Shown here: positions 27,263 to 36,587 of the stretch, piece after piece | Numbering within the stretch: position 1 is the stretch's first letter | Layout: each line of letters starts with the position of its first letter | Assembly: GCF_000167195.1 (NCBI RefSeq) | Contig: NZ_AADV02000001.1 | Coordinates: 434,001-498,000, forward strand | Reading direction: 5' to 3' | Length of the DNA: 64,000 nt | Source: Crocosphaera watsonii WH 8501 | GTDB lineage: Bacteria > Cyanobacteriota > Cyanobacteriia > Cyanobacteriales > Microcystaceae | Position numbers and translations under genes: made by a program | Notes under the pieces: model-generated | Database searches by the model: none | Seen by the model: the letters and a program-made list of their open reading frames with translations, nothing else | Told to the model about the DNA's origin: nothing

Positions 27263-28480
27263 ATGGCTAATATATTTGACCGTTTTAAAGAAAAATTTGA
27301 TAATTGGTATGGTTCCTTAACAACGATTAGAACCATAGATAAATTTTTTGCTATTTTTTTGTTAACTATTTGGATTATTATTCTTGTTAGTTATTTTATT
27401 CCAGGTAATTATATTTTTGAAGGAAACTTAATCATTGAATCTTTAAACTTTACCTATAATGGAAATGATGATAAACTTTTTTTACAAAAGATTGAAGCTA
27501 TTAAATCTATTGATTTTCAAGGAAAATTAGAACAACCCATTGCTTTATCTGGGACTTTTTCCACTGATAATGATCCTGAGTTACAAAATAAGTTAGCTAA
27601 CATCGATACATTAACCGTTGAATTACCTTTTCCTGAAAGTCGTTTTATTATTAATCAGAAAAATAATCTAGAAACAACACAAGTATCATTAATTGAACTA
27701 CGAATTGAACCAGAAACAAATATTAATCAACTAAATTATAACAATACAAATAATAGTTTAGAATTTTGTTTGCATTCAATAAAACATAGTTCAGAATATT
27801 GTGAATTTCCTGAAAATATCGATAATTATGAGCTACCTGTTAACATAGGTCAATTAAGATTAGAATTAGGACAAGATACCCTAGAAATACAACTGGGACA
27901 AATTAATATTCCTGAACTCAATCTTAATCGCACAGAAGAAATAACTCTACAATTTACCCCTAATAATAATGACACAATAAATATAAATTTACTCTCCTCC
28001 CATCAATTATTTATTACCTTACCTAAAGAAAAAGATGAAAATAATGCAATAACCTGGTTTAGAAAAGATATTGATGTCAAAAATGTTCAATTTAGTCGCT
28101 ATAAAACAACACAAATAGTTACAGATGAACTAAAAATATCAACCATTTTACAAGGAGAAATACGCTTGGGTAAAGAGAAAATAGAGCTAGAAAAAAATCA
28201 ATTTTTAACAACCAAATCACCAGAAACAGCCATAAGAAAAATTAGATCCTTAACCATCACAAATGATCCGAAATTACCCCCAGGAATACAAACATTTATT
28301 ACAGGAGAAACTAATAGTATTTCCGTAGGACTTTATCCTGATTTTCCCGTAGAAAGCATCCAACCTAACCTCTTATCGAAACATCTATCCTCAGAAGCAA
28401 TCACAGCTATTATCACCTTCATAACTACCCTAACAGCAGTTTTCCTACCCCGTCTCTTCCCCTACTCACCCGACGACTGA
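27263..28480 (+). CDS. Double-anchored periplasmic protein, module protein B (copy 1)
   Basis: A protein of about 405 residues with an N-terminal membrane helix (A-I-F-L-L-T-I-W-I-I-I-L-V-S-Y-F near residue 30), a 330-residue extracytoplasmic region rich in beta-forming sequence, and a C-terminal helix (A-I-I-T-F-I-T-T-L-T-A-V-F-L). Right after the first helix is Y-I-F-E-G-N. The paralogue at 61199-62443 has the same layout with Y-F-E-G-E and a similar region preceding the last helix (L-Q-G-E-I-R-L then Q-F-L). I prefer ATG 27263; an in-frame TTG at 27221 would add 14 residues. No enzyme motif seen. Probably acts with protein A at the cell envelope; inference. Confidence 0.72.
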   Translation: MANIFDRFKEKFDNWYGSLTTIRTIDKFFAIFLLTIWIIILVSYFIPGNYIFEGNLIIESLNFTYNGNDDKLFLQKIEAIKSIDFQGKLEQPIALSGTFSTDNDPELQNKLANIDTLTVELPFPESRFIINQKNNLETTQVSLIELRIEPETNINQLNYNNTNNSLEFCLHSIKHSSEYCEFPENIDNYELPVNIGQLRLELGQDTLEIQLGQINIPELNLNRTEEITLQFTPNNNDTININLLSSHQLFITLPKEKDENNAITWFRKDIDVKNVQFSRYKTTQIVTDELKISTILQGEIRLGKEKIELEKNQFLTTKSPETAIRKIRSLTITNDPKLPPGIQTFITGETNSISVGLYPDFPVESIQPNLLSKHLSSEAITAIITFITTLTAVFLPRLFPYSPDD

Positions 28481-28536
28481 TAACTAAGCATTCCTGAGAA
28501 TTAGGTGATTTCCAAGAAAAAGTTTTCCACCCATTC

Positions 28537-28878
28537 TCAGAATCTGTTTGTAGAACATCTCAAATAAGCGAAAAGGGAAAAATAAAAAGTTGTTCGCGGA
28601 TACTTTCCGCGAACAAAAACCTCTTTTTTACATCCACTATTGACTGATTGTAATCCTAAACACACTATCCCAGTTCGTTTTTCATGTAATCCAAGTTGAA
28701 CATTTTTTCTCCCCCCAACAAACACGATTTCGGTTTGTCTGGCACTTCCTCCACAATACTTGAGACACATTTCAGCTTGAAATGAACGACGCTCTGCTCC
28801 CGTCATTTTTGAGGCTGCTAAACGTAAATCATCGACCATCGACGGGGTTAAGGGATGATTTGTCTGTTTTAGCTTCAA
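28537..28878 (-). pseudogene. N-terminal remnant of a transposase (ISAzo13-like)
   Basis: The first 90 residues (S-K-M-T-G-A-E-R-R-S-F-Q-A-E-M-C-L-K-Y-C-G-G, then H-E-K-R-T-G-I-V-C-L) match the start of a transposase type often annotated ISAzo13 in cyanobacteria. The frame then degenerates and stops. No catalytic domain follows, so it is a remnant. Family assignment is from memory of the motif. Confidence 0.55.
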
Positions 28879-29025
28879 TTTACTCTCTCTAATCTTTTTA
28901 CCTCTTCATTTTAATCTATTTCTTCTGTTTTTTCAGACAAGCCAATTATGAAATTTTAAAGTTGTGTACCAAGATCCGCTAACTCTCTGTTCCTTTTATT
29001 TCTTGAAAGCCTTTAGTCCAAGCGA

Positions 29026-29569
29026 TTACCCCCTATGGGAAAAGCTTTCTCGGAAATTACCTTGGCCGAAAGTGTCCATGTAGGAGTCTGTTACTTCCCG
29101 ACGGGTGGCGACTAACAACACTTGTATTTTTTCGATGCCATCTTCGTCTTCAAAGAAGCCCAATTTTTGATAGTCCAAATCGACTTCTTCTCTGGGATAG
29201 GGTAAATACAAGGCAGCTTCGTGGTTTAAAACCATATCTCGTAATTCTGCTTCGTCTAATTCCGCAGGAACGGGAATGATGCGGATAATGGCTTCTCGCA
29301 TGGGAACAGCAGTGGCAATCTTTTTCGCTTTGATCTTATGTTCGGCAAAAAATTCCTGAATCAATTCTGCTAACCCTGGAGAATCGATAATTTTACCCTC
29401 TTCAAAAATGCCTTCAGGCACTTCCGTACTGCAAAATTTTGCTATTTTATAACCTTAACCTTGTTTGGCTAGTTTAGCTAGGTTCAGTCTCTCTGGTGTG
29501 ATTTCTAAACCAACCCCATCCGACTTTCCTGCAAATAAACCGCCAATCTTATCTTGGATACGGCTTAAC
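29026..29569 (-). pseudogene. pilM: pilM remnant (type IV pilus assembly ATPase-fold protein)
   Basis: From ATG near 29569 the frame reads M-L-S-R-I-Q-D-K-I-G-G-L-F and G-L-E-I-T-P-E-R-L-N-L-A-K-L, a PilM start, then meets TAA near 29456 where glutamine would be expected (K-Q-G-stop-G-Y-K-I-A-K-F). The same frame continues with G-L-A-E-L-I-Q-E-F-F, A-V-P-M-R-E-A-I-I-R and Y-L-P-Y-P-R-E-E-V-D-L-D-Y, as in PilM, and ends abruptly after Y-M-D-T-F. PilM is normally about 360 residues, so over half is missing, and pilN/O/Q are not next to it. A functional copy must be elsewhere if the cell makes type IV pili. Confidence 0.82.
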
Positions 29570-29599
29570 ATATCTTTAACTAAATGAATCTTGATCGAT

Positions 29600-30038
29600 G
29601 TGCTAATGGATAACCCTAGAAAGCAATGTTGATCGACATCACATTGTAGTGGCTACCGTTCTAATGTAACTCAATTTTTCCTAACGTCCCAGGTTGAACA
29701 AAATCGTTTCGCGCAGTCCCCATCTAATTTATTTTTGCTGAAAATATAGTCAAATCAATAAAAAGGTGTTATTTAAATCTATTCTACTGGGTAAACTTCT
29801 TTGACACGGAGAAAGTAAAGTGTGAGAAAGGACCGAAAAAATCGACTAATCCAACTCACCCTAAAGATCAAGAATTTTGGTTAAAGACTTCCCCTATTAG
29901 AAAAAATCTGTTAAGATTGTTTAAGAGTACAAGGGGCAAGCCAGTAACCCAAACATCATCTTTAGCTAAAAAGCTATACTGGAGGATTTGCTTGGTTTTT
30001 AGCCCCAGTGGAAGATAAGGGGTAAAACCAAATAATAC
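29600..30038. other. Non-coding region upstream of rimO
   Basis: About 440 bases without a gene. It should contain the rimO-crhR promoter and a long 5' leader; I cannot place a specific element. Confidence 0.5.
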
Positions 30039-31352
30039 ATGGGCAACAAGCCAACTATTGCTATATCTCACCTCGGTTGTGAGAAGAATCGTATAGATTC
30101 AGAACATATGCTAGGCTTACTAGCAGCCAAAGGTTACGATATCGATGCTAATGAGGAGTTAGCCGACTATGTTATAGTCAACACTTGTAGCTTTATTCAA
30201 GAAGCCAGAGAAGAGTCAGTCCGCACTTTAGTTGAACTGGCCGAAGCCAATAAAAAGATCATCATATCTGGTTGCATGGCGCAACATTTCCAAGAGGAGT
30301 TATTGGAAGAGTTACCCGAAGCTGTTGCCTTAGTGGGAACAGGAGACTACCAAAAAATCGTAGAGGTTGTTCAACGGGTAGAAACAGGGGAAAGAGTTAC
30401 AGAAGTTACTCAAAATCCTAGTTTTGTCGCTGACGAAACCACTCCCCGTTATCGTACCACCAACGAAGCAGTTGCCTACCTTAGAGTGGCAGAAGGATGT
30501 GATTATCGTTGTGCATTTTGTATTATCCCTTATTTGCGGGGTAATCAGCGATCGCGTTCTATAGAATCTATTGTTAGGGAAGCACAACAACTAGCAGAGC
30601 AAGGAGTACAGGAAATTATCCTCATCTCTCAAATTACAACAAACTACGGCTTAGACCTTTATGGAAAACCCAAACTAGCTGAACTCTTAAGAGCATTAGG
30701 ACAAGTGGATGTTCCCTGGATTCGTATCCATTACGCCTATCCCACAGGACTAACCCAAACAGTCATCGATGCTATCAGAGAAACCCCAAATATATTACCC
30801 TATTTGGATTTACCTCTGCAACATTCCCACCCAAATATTTTAAAATCCATGAATCGTCCCTGGCAAGGGCAGGTGAACGATAATATTATCGACAAGCTAA
30901 AAAAAGCAATTCCTAATGCTATTTTTAGAACCACGTTTATAGTGGGATTTCCTGGAGAAACAGAGGAATATTTCGAGCATTTAATAAAATTTGTAAAACG
31001 ACACGAATTCGATCATGTGGGTGTTTTTACCTTTTCTCCCGAAGAAGAGACCCCTGCTTATCAAATGCAGAATCAAGTTTTACCAGAAATTGCTCAAGAA
31101 AGACGCAACTATCTAATGGAAATACAACAACCTATTTCCGCTCAAAAAAATCAAAATTATGTTGGAAAAACAGTCGAGGTATTAATTGAACAAGAAAACC
31201 CTCAAACCCAAGAACATATTGGACGTTCAAGTAGATTTGCCCCCGAAGTTGATGGCGTTGTTTATGTTCAAGGAGAAGCCCCATTAAACTCGATCATTCC
31301 CGTCAAAATAACCCATGCTGATATTTACGATCTCTATGGAAAAGTTATCTAA
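30039..31352 (+). CDS. rimO: Ribosomal protein S12 methylthiotransferase RimO
   Basis: A 437-residue radical-SAM enzyme that adds a methylthio group to an aspartate of ribosomal protein S12. The N-terminal domain carries the second-cluster cysteines C14, C50 and C79. The radical-SAM triad is C154-D-Y-R-C158-A-F-C161. The central S-x2[10 protein letters not shown] region and the C-terminal TRAM domain (G-K-T-V-E-V-L-I-E...A-P-E-V-D-G) are complete. ATG 30039 gives the family start. It lies 161 bases upstream of a CrhR-type helicase; the rimO-crhR arrangement is known from Synechocystis, where the two are co-transcribed. Confidence 0.96.
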   Translation: MGNKPTIAISHLGCEKNRIDSEHMLGLLAAKGYDIDANEELADYVIVNTCSFIQEAREESVRTLVELAEANKKIIISGCMAQHFQEELLEELPEAVALVGTGDYQKIVEVVQRVETGERVTEVTQNPSFVADETTPRYRTTNEAVAYLRVAEGCDYRCAFCIIPYLRGNQRSRSIESIVREAQQLAEQGVQEIILISQITTNYGLDLYGKPKLAELLRALGQVDVPWIRIHYAYPTGLTQTVIDAIRETPNILPYLDLPLQHSHPNILKSMNRPWQGQVNDNIIDKLKKAIPNAIFRTTFIVGFPGETEEYFEHLIKFVKRHEFDHVGVFTFSPEEETPAYQMQNQVLPEIAQERRNYLMEIQQPISAQKNQNYVGKTVEVLIEQENPQTQEHIGRSSRFAPEVDGVVYVQGEAPLNSIIPVKITHADIYDLYGKVI

Positions 31353-31513
31353 ACAGAAAACTAAAATTCTGTAGAAAAACCAGTGGTAACTAATAGTTAC
31401 TTATGCTAACATAGGTAATAATAATAAGCAGTTTGAAAAGCCACTATAAAAAAATTTAGCTGCATCTGGCCGAATGTTTAAACCATAGTCAACTTAACCA
31501 AGAAAGCGACCTT

Positions 31514-32956
31514 ATGACCATTTCCTTCGAGAACTTAGGACTATCCGACGCCCGTGTAAACAAGTTACAAAGACTGGGCTTTGAAAGTCCTACCGAGATT
31601 CAAGAAAAAGCAATACCCTTAATTTTAGAAAGCAACGATATCTTAGGACAATCCCAAACAGGAACGGGAAAAACTGCGGCCTATTCCTTACCTATTCTGG
31701 AACAAATTGATACCAAAAATCCTAATGTTCAGACATTAATACTAACCCCAACTCGTGAACTTGCTCAACAAGTTGCCGAGGCGTTAAAAGATTTTTCGAC
31801 AGAACGTCGTCTATATATTTTAACGGTTTATGGGGGTCAATCCATTGAAAGACAAATCCGTAGTTTAGAACGAGGGGTACAGATTGTTGTCGGAACACCA
31901 GGACGAGTTATAGACTTATTAGAACGGAAAAAATTGGTTCTAGACTGTCTGCGTTGGGCGGTTCTCGATGAAGCAGACGAAATGTTAAGTATGGGCTTCA
32001 TTGATGATGTAAAAACGATCCTGAGAAAAACCCCTGAAACTCGTAATACAGCTTGTTTCTCTGCCACCATGCCCCGAGAAATACGAGACTTAGTTAATCA
32101 GTTCCTCAAGTCTCCCGTCACCGTATCTGTAGAACGCAAGCAAGCCGCCCCTACACACATTGACCAGCATCTCTATTATGTTCCCAGGGGATGGTCAAAA
32201 CGCAAAGCCCTACAACCGATCTTAGAGATGGAAGATCCAGAGTCGGCCATCATCTTTGTCCGTACTAAGCAAACTGCCTCAGAATTAACCACCAGGCTAC
32301 AAGAAATCGGTCATAGTGTGGACGAATATCATGGTAACCTCTCCCAGTCCCAAAGAGAAAGATTAGTCTATCGCTTTCGGGACGGAAAAATTAAGTTAGT
32401 GGTAGCCACAGATATTGCGGCTCGGGGTTTAGATGTAGAAAATTTAAGTCACGTTATCAATTACGACTTACCCGATAATAGTGAAACCTATATCCACCGT
32501 ATTGGTCGTACAGGACGTGCAGGAAAGACAGGGACAGCTATTTCCCTCATCGAACCGGTTGATCGCCGTATGGTAAGACAAATTGAGCGGAAACTGCGAC
32601 AAAAATTAGAAACCTGCAAGATCCCCAGTCGTTCTCAAGTAGAAGCAAAACGCATCGAGAAACTGCAAAATGAGATTAAAGAATCTTTAGCAGGAGAACG
32701 CATGGCCTCATTTTTACCCTTGGTAAGGGAATTGAGTGATGAATACGATCCCCAAGCGATCGCAGCGGCTGCTTTACAGATGATCTACGATCAAGACTGT
32801 CCCGAGTGGATGAAAACCGATTGGGAAGTACCAGAGTCCGCCGTACCTAAACCCGTCATTAAACGCAAAGGAAAATATAATCCCAATAATTCTAAGCGTC
32901 ATGGCAATTCTAACCGAGGTAATCGCAAGAAAGTTATTCATCCACAAACTCGTTAG
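31514..32956 (+). CDS. crhR: DEAD-box RNA helicase, CrhR-like
   Basis: A 480-residue DEAD-box helicase. Motifs in order: Q motif (G-F-E-S-P-T-E-I-Q), I (S-Q-T-G-T-G-K-T), Ia (P-T-R-E-L-A), Ib (T-P-G-R), II (V-L-D-E-A-D), III (S-A-T), IV (I-I-F-V-R-T), V (A-T-D-I-A-A-R-G-L-D) and VI (H-R-I-G-R-T-G-R-A-G). The tail is basic and asparagine-rich, suited to RNA binding. Its position after rimO and its family features match CrhR, whose Synechocystis version responds to cold and to redox state. The 161-base AT-rich leader before it may hold such control. It ends in a strong terminator. Confidence 0.93.
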   Translation: MTISFENLGLSDARVNKLQRLGFESPTEIQEKAIPLILESNDILGQSQTGTGKTAAYSLPILEQIDTKNPNVQTLILTPTRELAQQVAEALKDFSTERRLYILTVYGGQSIERQIRSLERGVQIVVGTPGRVIDLLERKKLVLDCLRWAVLDEADEMLSMGFIDDVKTILRKTPETRNTACFSATMPREIRDLVNQFLKSPVTVSVERKQAAPTHIDQHLYYVPRGWSKRKALQPILEMEDPESAIIFVRTKQTASELTTRLQEIGHSVDEYHGNLSQSQRERLVYRFRDGKIKLVVATDIAARGLDVENLSHVINYDLPDNSETYIHRIGRTGRAGKTGTAISLIEPVDRRMVRQIERKLRQKLETCKIPSRSQVEAKRIEKLQNEIKESLAGERMASFLPLVRELSDEYDPQAIAAAALQMIYDQDCPEWMKTDWEVPESAVPKPVIKRKGKYNPNNSKRHGNSNRGNRKKVIHPQTR

Positions 32957-32981
32957 AAATTAATAAAAACTCAACTCTTAT

Positions 32982-33011
32982 AGCTCCTATCCCTTGGATA
33001 GGAGCTTTTTC
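32982..33011 (+). terminator. Terminator after crhR
   Basis: An 11-bp perfect stem AGCTCCTATCC / GGATAGGAGCT with a three-base loop, followed by TTTTT. Confidence 0.93.
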
Positions 33012-33103
33012 AATACTGGTCGGTCGAGAATATCATCTCTCTAGATAAAACTTCTGTCAAAATTATACCCACCATAACAAGCTGGTGGGTTATTGCTGTA
33101 GAG

Positions 33104-33520
33104 CTAAAAGCAGATATTATCCTTGAGTTGTTGGAAAAGCAAGCGAGTGGCATAGAACGTTAAGCGCATAATAGCATCTTTCCCCTTAGCTTGCTTAGCG
33201 TCCTTGAAATTGTCCCATTTCTTCCCCAACTTTTTCCCTATCTCTGTATTTAACCGCTTAGGTGGTTTAGGACAAATACTGGATAGACACCATATATAAT
33301 AATGTGACCGCATCATTTTTGAGTTAAACCACCGTATATTCTCTTTATCTCCTGATTGCTCAACTTGACGGGACAATCCTAAGTAGGATTGAAAATGTTG
33401 TAAACTGCGGTTGCGCTTTTGTCTCCCATTGTTCTTAGTTTCTATCCACTCAACCACAGGAAATCCATCTACTAAGAACTTCTCGAAAGGGTACACTTTC
33501 ATTAATGTTAAAGCTTCCAT
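33104..33520 (-). CDS. Hypothetical protein, unrecognised
   Basis: A 138-residue basic protein with many aromatic residues (W-F-N-S-K-M-M-R-S-H-Y-Y-I-W-C-L). It contains L-N-T-E-I-G-K-K-L-G-K-K-W-D-N-F-K-D-A-K near residue 92. No signal peptide or membrane helix. It lies between the crhR terminator and a transposase remnant, in a region shaped by insertion sequences, so it may itself be part of an old element. I do not recognise the family. Confidence 0.4.
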   Translation of the reverse strand: MEALTLMKVYPFEKFLVDGFPVVEWIETKNNGRQKRNRSLQHFQSYLGLSRQVEQSGDKENIRWFNSKMMRSHYYIWCLSSICPKPPKRLNTEIGKKLGKKWDNFKDAKQAKGKDAIMRLTFYATRLLFQQLKDNICF

Positions 33521-33691
33521 TCCTATCCCCCACCGAAACCCCTTAAAAGCTTGTAGGTAGGGATTGGACTTTGGACAAAAAAAGTTTGTTAGCGTATATT
33601 TTACGCTAAACTAAAATTCCAAAATATCGGCTCTGTATCAGTCAATAAAATTGGCTGACAAATAGGGCTAATCTATAGATTCTGAGGAAAA

Positions 33692-33816
33692 CTAAGGAGC
33701 TTTTAAGTTTTCAGTTGATTTTTTGCTCCCTTTCTTGATAACATCATGACGAGTTCGTGGGGCTTTTTTGTAACCTTTAATACGTCCGGAAGAAAAACCT
33801 CGACGTTTGGGAAATT
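33692..33816 (-). pseudogene. C-terminal remnant of a basic protein, probably a transposase
   Basis: About 40 codons on the minus strand ending at 33692 (K-F-P-K-R-R-G-F-S-S-G-R-I-K-G-Y, then A-P-R-T-R-H). The composition suggests the basic end of a transposase. It is cut off at its N-terminal side by the left edge of IS630-like copy 2. Confidence 0.4.
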
Positions 33817-33870
33817 TGGCGAAAGTAATCCACCAGATTTTTACAGAAACTTTCGTGACTAGCCACGACA

Positions 33871-34452
33871 ATGTGTTTCAATGAAACTAACGGAAGAATC
33901 TCGAAGTTGATGTCCATGATAAAAGCATTGCCAATTAACCTCTCCAACCTACAGAAAACAGTACTCCAACAAATAGTGAGAGGGACAACAAACCCCTATC
34001 GCCTTGTTAGACGAGCCAAGCTAATCTTAGCCGCAGCATCAGGAGAGAGCAATAGTTCGATTAGTCGAAGATTAGAATTAGACCGGGTACAAGTGCGTCA
34101 GTGGCGATCGCGATGGTTTGAGGAGAGAGAAAAACTGAGTGCCGCCGAAGAACAACAGGTAACGGAGAAAGCATTAATGGTCTTGATCAAAGGAATTTTA
34201 AGCGATCGCCCAAGACCTGGAACAACAAAATCCTTTACGGTCGAACAAGTAGTCCAGATTGTAGAGATCGCTTGTGAAGAATGTGAAAAATCAGACAGAC
34301 CAGTGAGCCATTGGACACCTTCAGAGTTGGCGGATGAAGCCATAAAAAGAGGAATTGTCGAAAAGATTTCCCCCCGTAGTGTGGGGCGTTTTTTAAAAAG
34401 AAGCGACATTACAACCACATCTCGTTCGTTACTGGTTAAATGCCAAAATTGA
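33871..34452 (+). CDS. IS630-like transposase, first frame (DNA-binding part)
   Basis: A 193-residue product with a helix-turn-helix region near residues 25-80 (L-V-R-R-A-K-L-I-L-A-A-A-S-G then S-I-S-R-R-L-E-L-D-R-V-Q-V-R-Q-W) and a second one near 150-180 (T-P-S-E-L-A-D-E-A-I...I-S-P-R-S-V-G-R-F-L-K). After F-L-K-R the natural protein should continue as E-A-T-L-Q-P-H-L-V-R-Y-W in the +1 frame, which is where the second frame picks up. The point of change lies at a T6A5G run (34389-34400). The same arrangement is present in all three copies, so it may be a programmed shift. Confidence 0.82.
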   Translation: MCFNETNGRISKLMSMIKALPINLSNLQKTVLQQIVRGTTNPYRLVRRAKLILAAASGESNSSISRRLELDRVQVRQWRSRWFEEREKLSAAEEQQVTEKALMVLIKGILSDRPRPGTTKSFTVEQVVQIVEIACEECEKSDRPVSHWTPSELADEAIKRGIVEKISPRSVGRFLKRSDITTTSRSLLVKCQN

Positions 34453-35158
34453 TGATCCCTTAAAATTTAAAAAGCAAGTCAAATATATCTGTGAACTTCA
34501 TCAAGAAGCTAAAACTTTGTTAGAACAAGGAATTCATTTAATTAGTACAGATGAAATGACAGGGATTCAAGCTCTTGAGAGATTATTTCCGAACAAAAGA
34601 ATCAAGCCTAAACAAGTAGAAAAAATCGAATTTGAATATGAAAGACACGGAACTTTAAGCTTGATTGCGAACTGGGATGTGGCAAGAGGAAAAGTTGTTA
34701 GTCCCTCTATTGGACCGACAAGAACAGAACAAGATTTTTCTGAACATATCCAGAGAACGATTAAGATTGATGAAAAAGCAGAATGGATTTTTATTGTAGA
34801 TAAACTCAACACTCATAAATCGGAAAGCTTAGTCAAATTAGTAGCAGAAAGCTGTGGAATTACTATTGATTTGGGGAGAAAAGGAAAGGAGGGGATTTTG
34901 CAATCTATGGACAGCAGAGCAGATTTTTTATCAGATGAATCTCATCGAATTCGCTTTGTTTATATTCCCAAACATACATCGTGGCTTAATCAAATTGAGT
35001 GTTGGTTTTCGATCTTAGTCAGGCGTTTACTCAAAAGAATTACTGTCCGTTCAACTGAAGAACTATCCCAAAAAATTCTCAATTTTATTGATTACTTTAA
35101 TCAACATTTTGCTAAGCCGTTCGTTTGGAAATTTAAGGGCTTTAAAGATCATAAGTGA
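34399..35158 (+). CDS. IS630-like transposase, second frame (DDE catalytic part)
   Basis: Continuous from about 34399 in the +1 frame relative to the first part; the first start-like codon is TTG 34517, giving 213 residues. Catalytic residues are D in I-S-T-D-E-M-T-G, D in F-I-V-D-K-L-N-T-H and E in W-L-N-Q-I-E-C-W-F, the DDE pattern of IS630/Tc1-mariner transposases. Of the three copies only this one has the whole second frame intact through L-L-K-R-I-T-V-R-S-T-E-E-L to the stop. Confidence 0.85.
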
Positions 35159-35255
35159 CTGGTGGATTATTTTTGCTAAGCTACACTAGTTTGTTCCCTG
35201 CAACTTAGTGTAAACCCTGTTCTTAACCATAGGCTTTTATGGGTTTAGGTGTTAA

Positions 35256-35295
35256 AAATAAGGGGTTGAGGAATACATTGTCTAACCCCTTATTT
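35256..35295. repeat. Inverted repeat, terminator-like
   Basis: AAATAAGGGGTT and AACCCCTTATTT with a 16-base loop. The T/A-rich foot could stop transcription in either direction; it is not next to a clear gene end. Confidence 0.6.
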
Positions 35296-35433
35296 AATAA
35301 TTATAGTAGTTTTAAACTTATTCAAAACTAATAAACTATCAGTTTACATTGTTTATTTATCCTATTTTCATCAACCGAGACTACATAAGTTAAGGTTCTA
35401 GGTTTCAACGGTTGTTGAACCTTCAGAGAATGT

Positions 35434-35461
35434 GTAGGGGTTAACGGCCGTTAACCCCTAC
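35434..35461. repeat. 28-bp perfect palindrome
   Basis: GTAGGGGTTAACGG followed immediately by its reverse complement, with no loop. About 50 bases upstream of the EamA gene. Confidence 0.85.
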
Positions 35462-35510
35462 TTTGGGAAACTGGTCTTATATCTAAGAAATTAAACTCTT
35501 TTAAAGAAAA

Positions 35511-36452
35511 ATGATGCAACTTAAACTATCAATTCAAGATAGCAAAAGAGTAAATCCTATAGCATTTTTAACTCTTATTATCGCTTTAATTTCCATCTCA
35601 TTTTCTCCGATTTTTATTCGTATTAGTGAAATTGAACTAGGTGCAAATGGGACTGTTTTCAATCGGTTACTGATATTTTTTATTATTTTTGGCTTCGCTC
35701 AAACTATTAGACAGCGATTTAATTCTCCTGAAGATATATCAACAAAATCACCTTTAACTACTAAAGATTGGCTGCTTTTATTATTAGTAGGTATAATTTC
35801 AATTACCTCTTTAGGACTCTGGGCAATCTCTTTAGAATATACCAGTGTTGCTAACTCTATGTTATTGAATAATATGACTCCTATGTTTACCAGTATTGGG
35901 GCTTGGTTATGCTTTGGAAAACGCTTTGATAGTAAATTTATCTTAGGCATGATCTTGGCGTTATCAGGGGCAATTTTTCTTGGCTTAGAAGATTTACAAG
36001 GGACTGGCGGTCATTTGATTGGGGATTTTTATGCCCTATTATCGGCAGTTTTTTTGGGTATTTATTTTTTAATTGTTGAATAGTTAAGAAGCAGGTTTTC
36101 TGCTACAAATATTTTATTATGGCGGTGTGGAATTGGTAGTATTTTATTAGTTCCTTTTGTTTTACTAACAGAAGGACAGTTGTTTCCCATAACTTTGCAA
36201 ACTTGGTTAGCAGTTATAGGATTGGGAATTATTTCTGAGGGTTTAGGACAAAGGTTATTAGCGGATTGTTTGGATAAATTTTCCTCTAGTTTTATTGCAA
36301 TGTTTTTATTATTAGAACCCATTGTAAGTGCGATGTTAGCTTGGTTTATTTTTGCCGAAGCATTAAGTTCAATAACATGGATTGGTTTTGTTATTATTTT
36401 AACAGGTATTTATCTAGCACAATCGAGTAATGCGGCTGTTCATGAAGGATAA
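35511..36452 (+). pseudogene. EamA/DMT-family transporter with an in-frame TAG
   Basis: A ten-helix transporter of about 313 residues interrupted once. After I-Y-F-L-I-V-E, TAG (36081-36083) stands where CAG (glutamine) would fit; the same frame continues S-R-F-S-A-T-N-I-L-L-W and later G-L-G-I-I-S-E-G-L-G-Q-R, L-E-P-I-V-S-A-M-L-A-W, as expected for the second EamA repeat. Both repeats end with the usual G-A-I-F-L and T-G-I-Y-L-A motifs. DMT transporters export metabolites such as amino acids. The single lesion points to recent loss, or read error. Confidence 0.85.
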
Positions 36453-36587
36453 TTATTAATCACTATTGATCAATTTGTAGGGTGGGTTAGGTAAGATTAG
36501 TTTCTCTCAAAGAACCATAATTAATCTGTTACGAAATAACCCACCAAATTTTTGATAGTTTATTGTTAAACCACTATAATTACCTTA

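Larger units (their letters stand above)
33817..35186 (+). mobile_element. IS630-like element, copy 2; left terminus clipped
   Basis: The right end matches the other copies (GTGTAGCTTAGCAAAAATAA on the reverse strand, TA at 35187-35188), with one change, GTGTAGC for GTGCAGC. The left end starts directly at TTGGCGAAAGTAATCC, without the outer GTGCAGC present in copies 1 and 3. Its coding regions are the best preserved of the three, but the clipped left repeat probably prevents it from moving. Confidence 0.88.
35190..35510. other. Non-coding region with two strong inverted repeats
   Basis: About 320 bases. It holds a 12-bp stem at 35256-35295 (AAATAAGGGGTT/AACCCCTTATTT, long loop) and a 28-bp perfect palindrome at 35434-35461 (GTAGGGGTTAACGG and its complement). 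No gene visible. Confidence 0.7.

Noticed and set aside
28980-29025. Possible rhodanese-like tail (G-V-I-A-W-T-K-G-F) beside pilM
   Set aside because: Only about 16 codons, stop upstream; too little to call.
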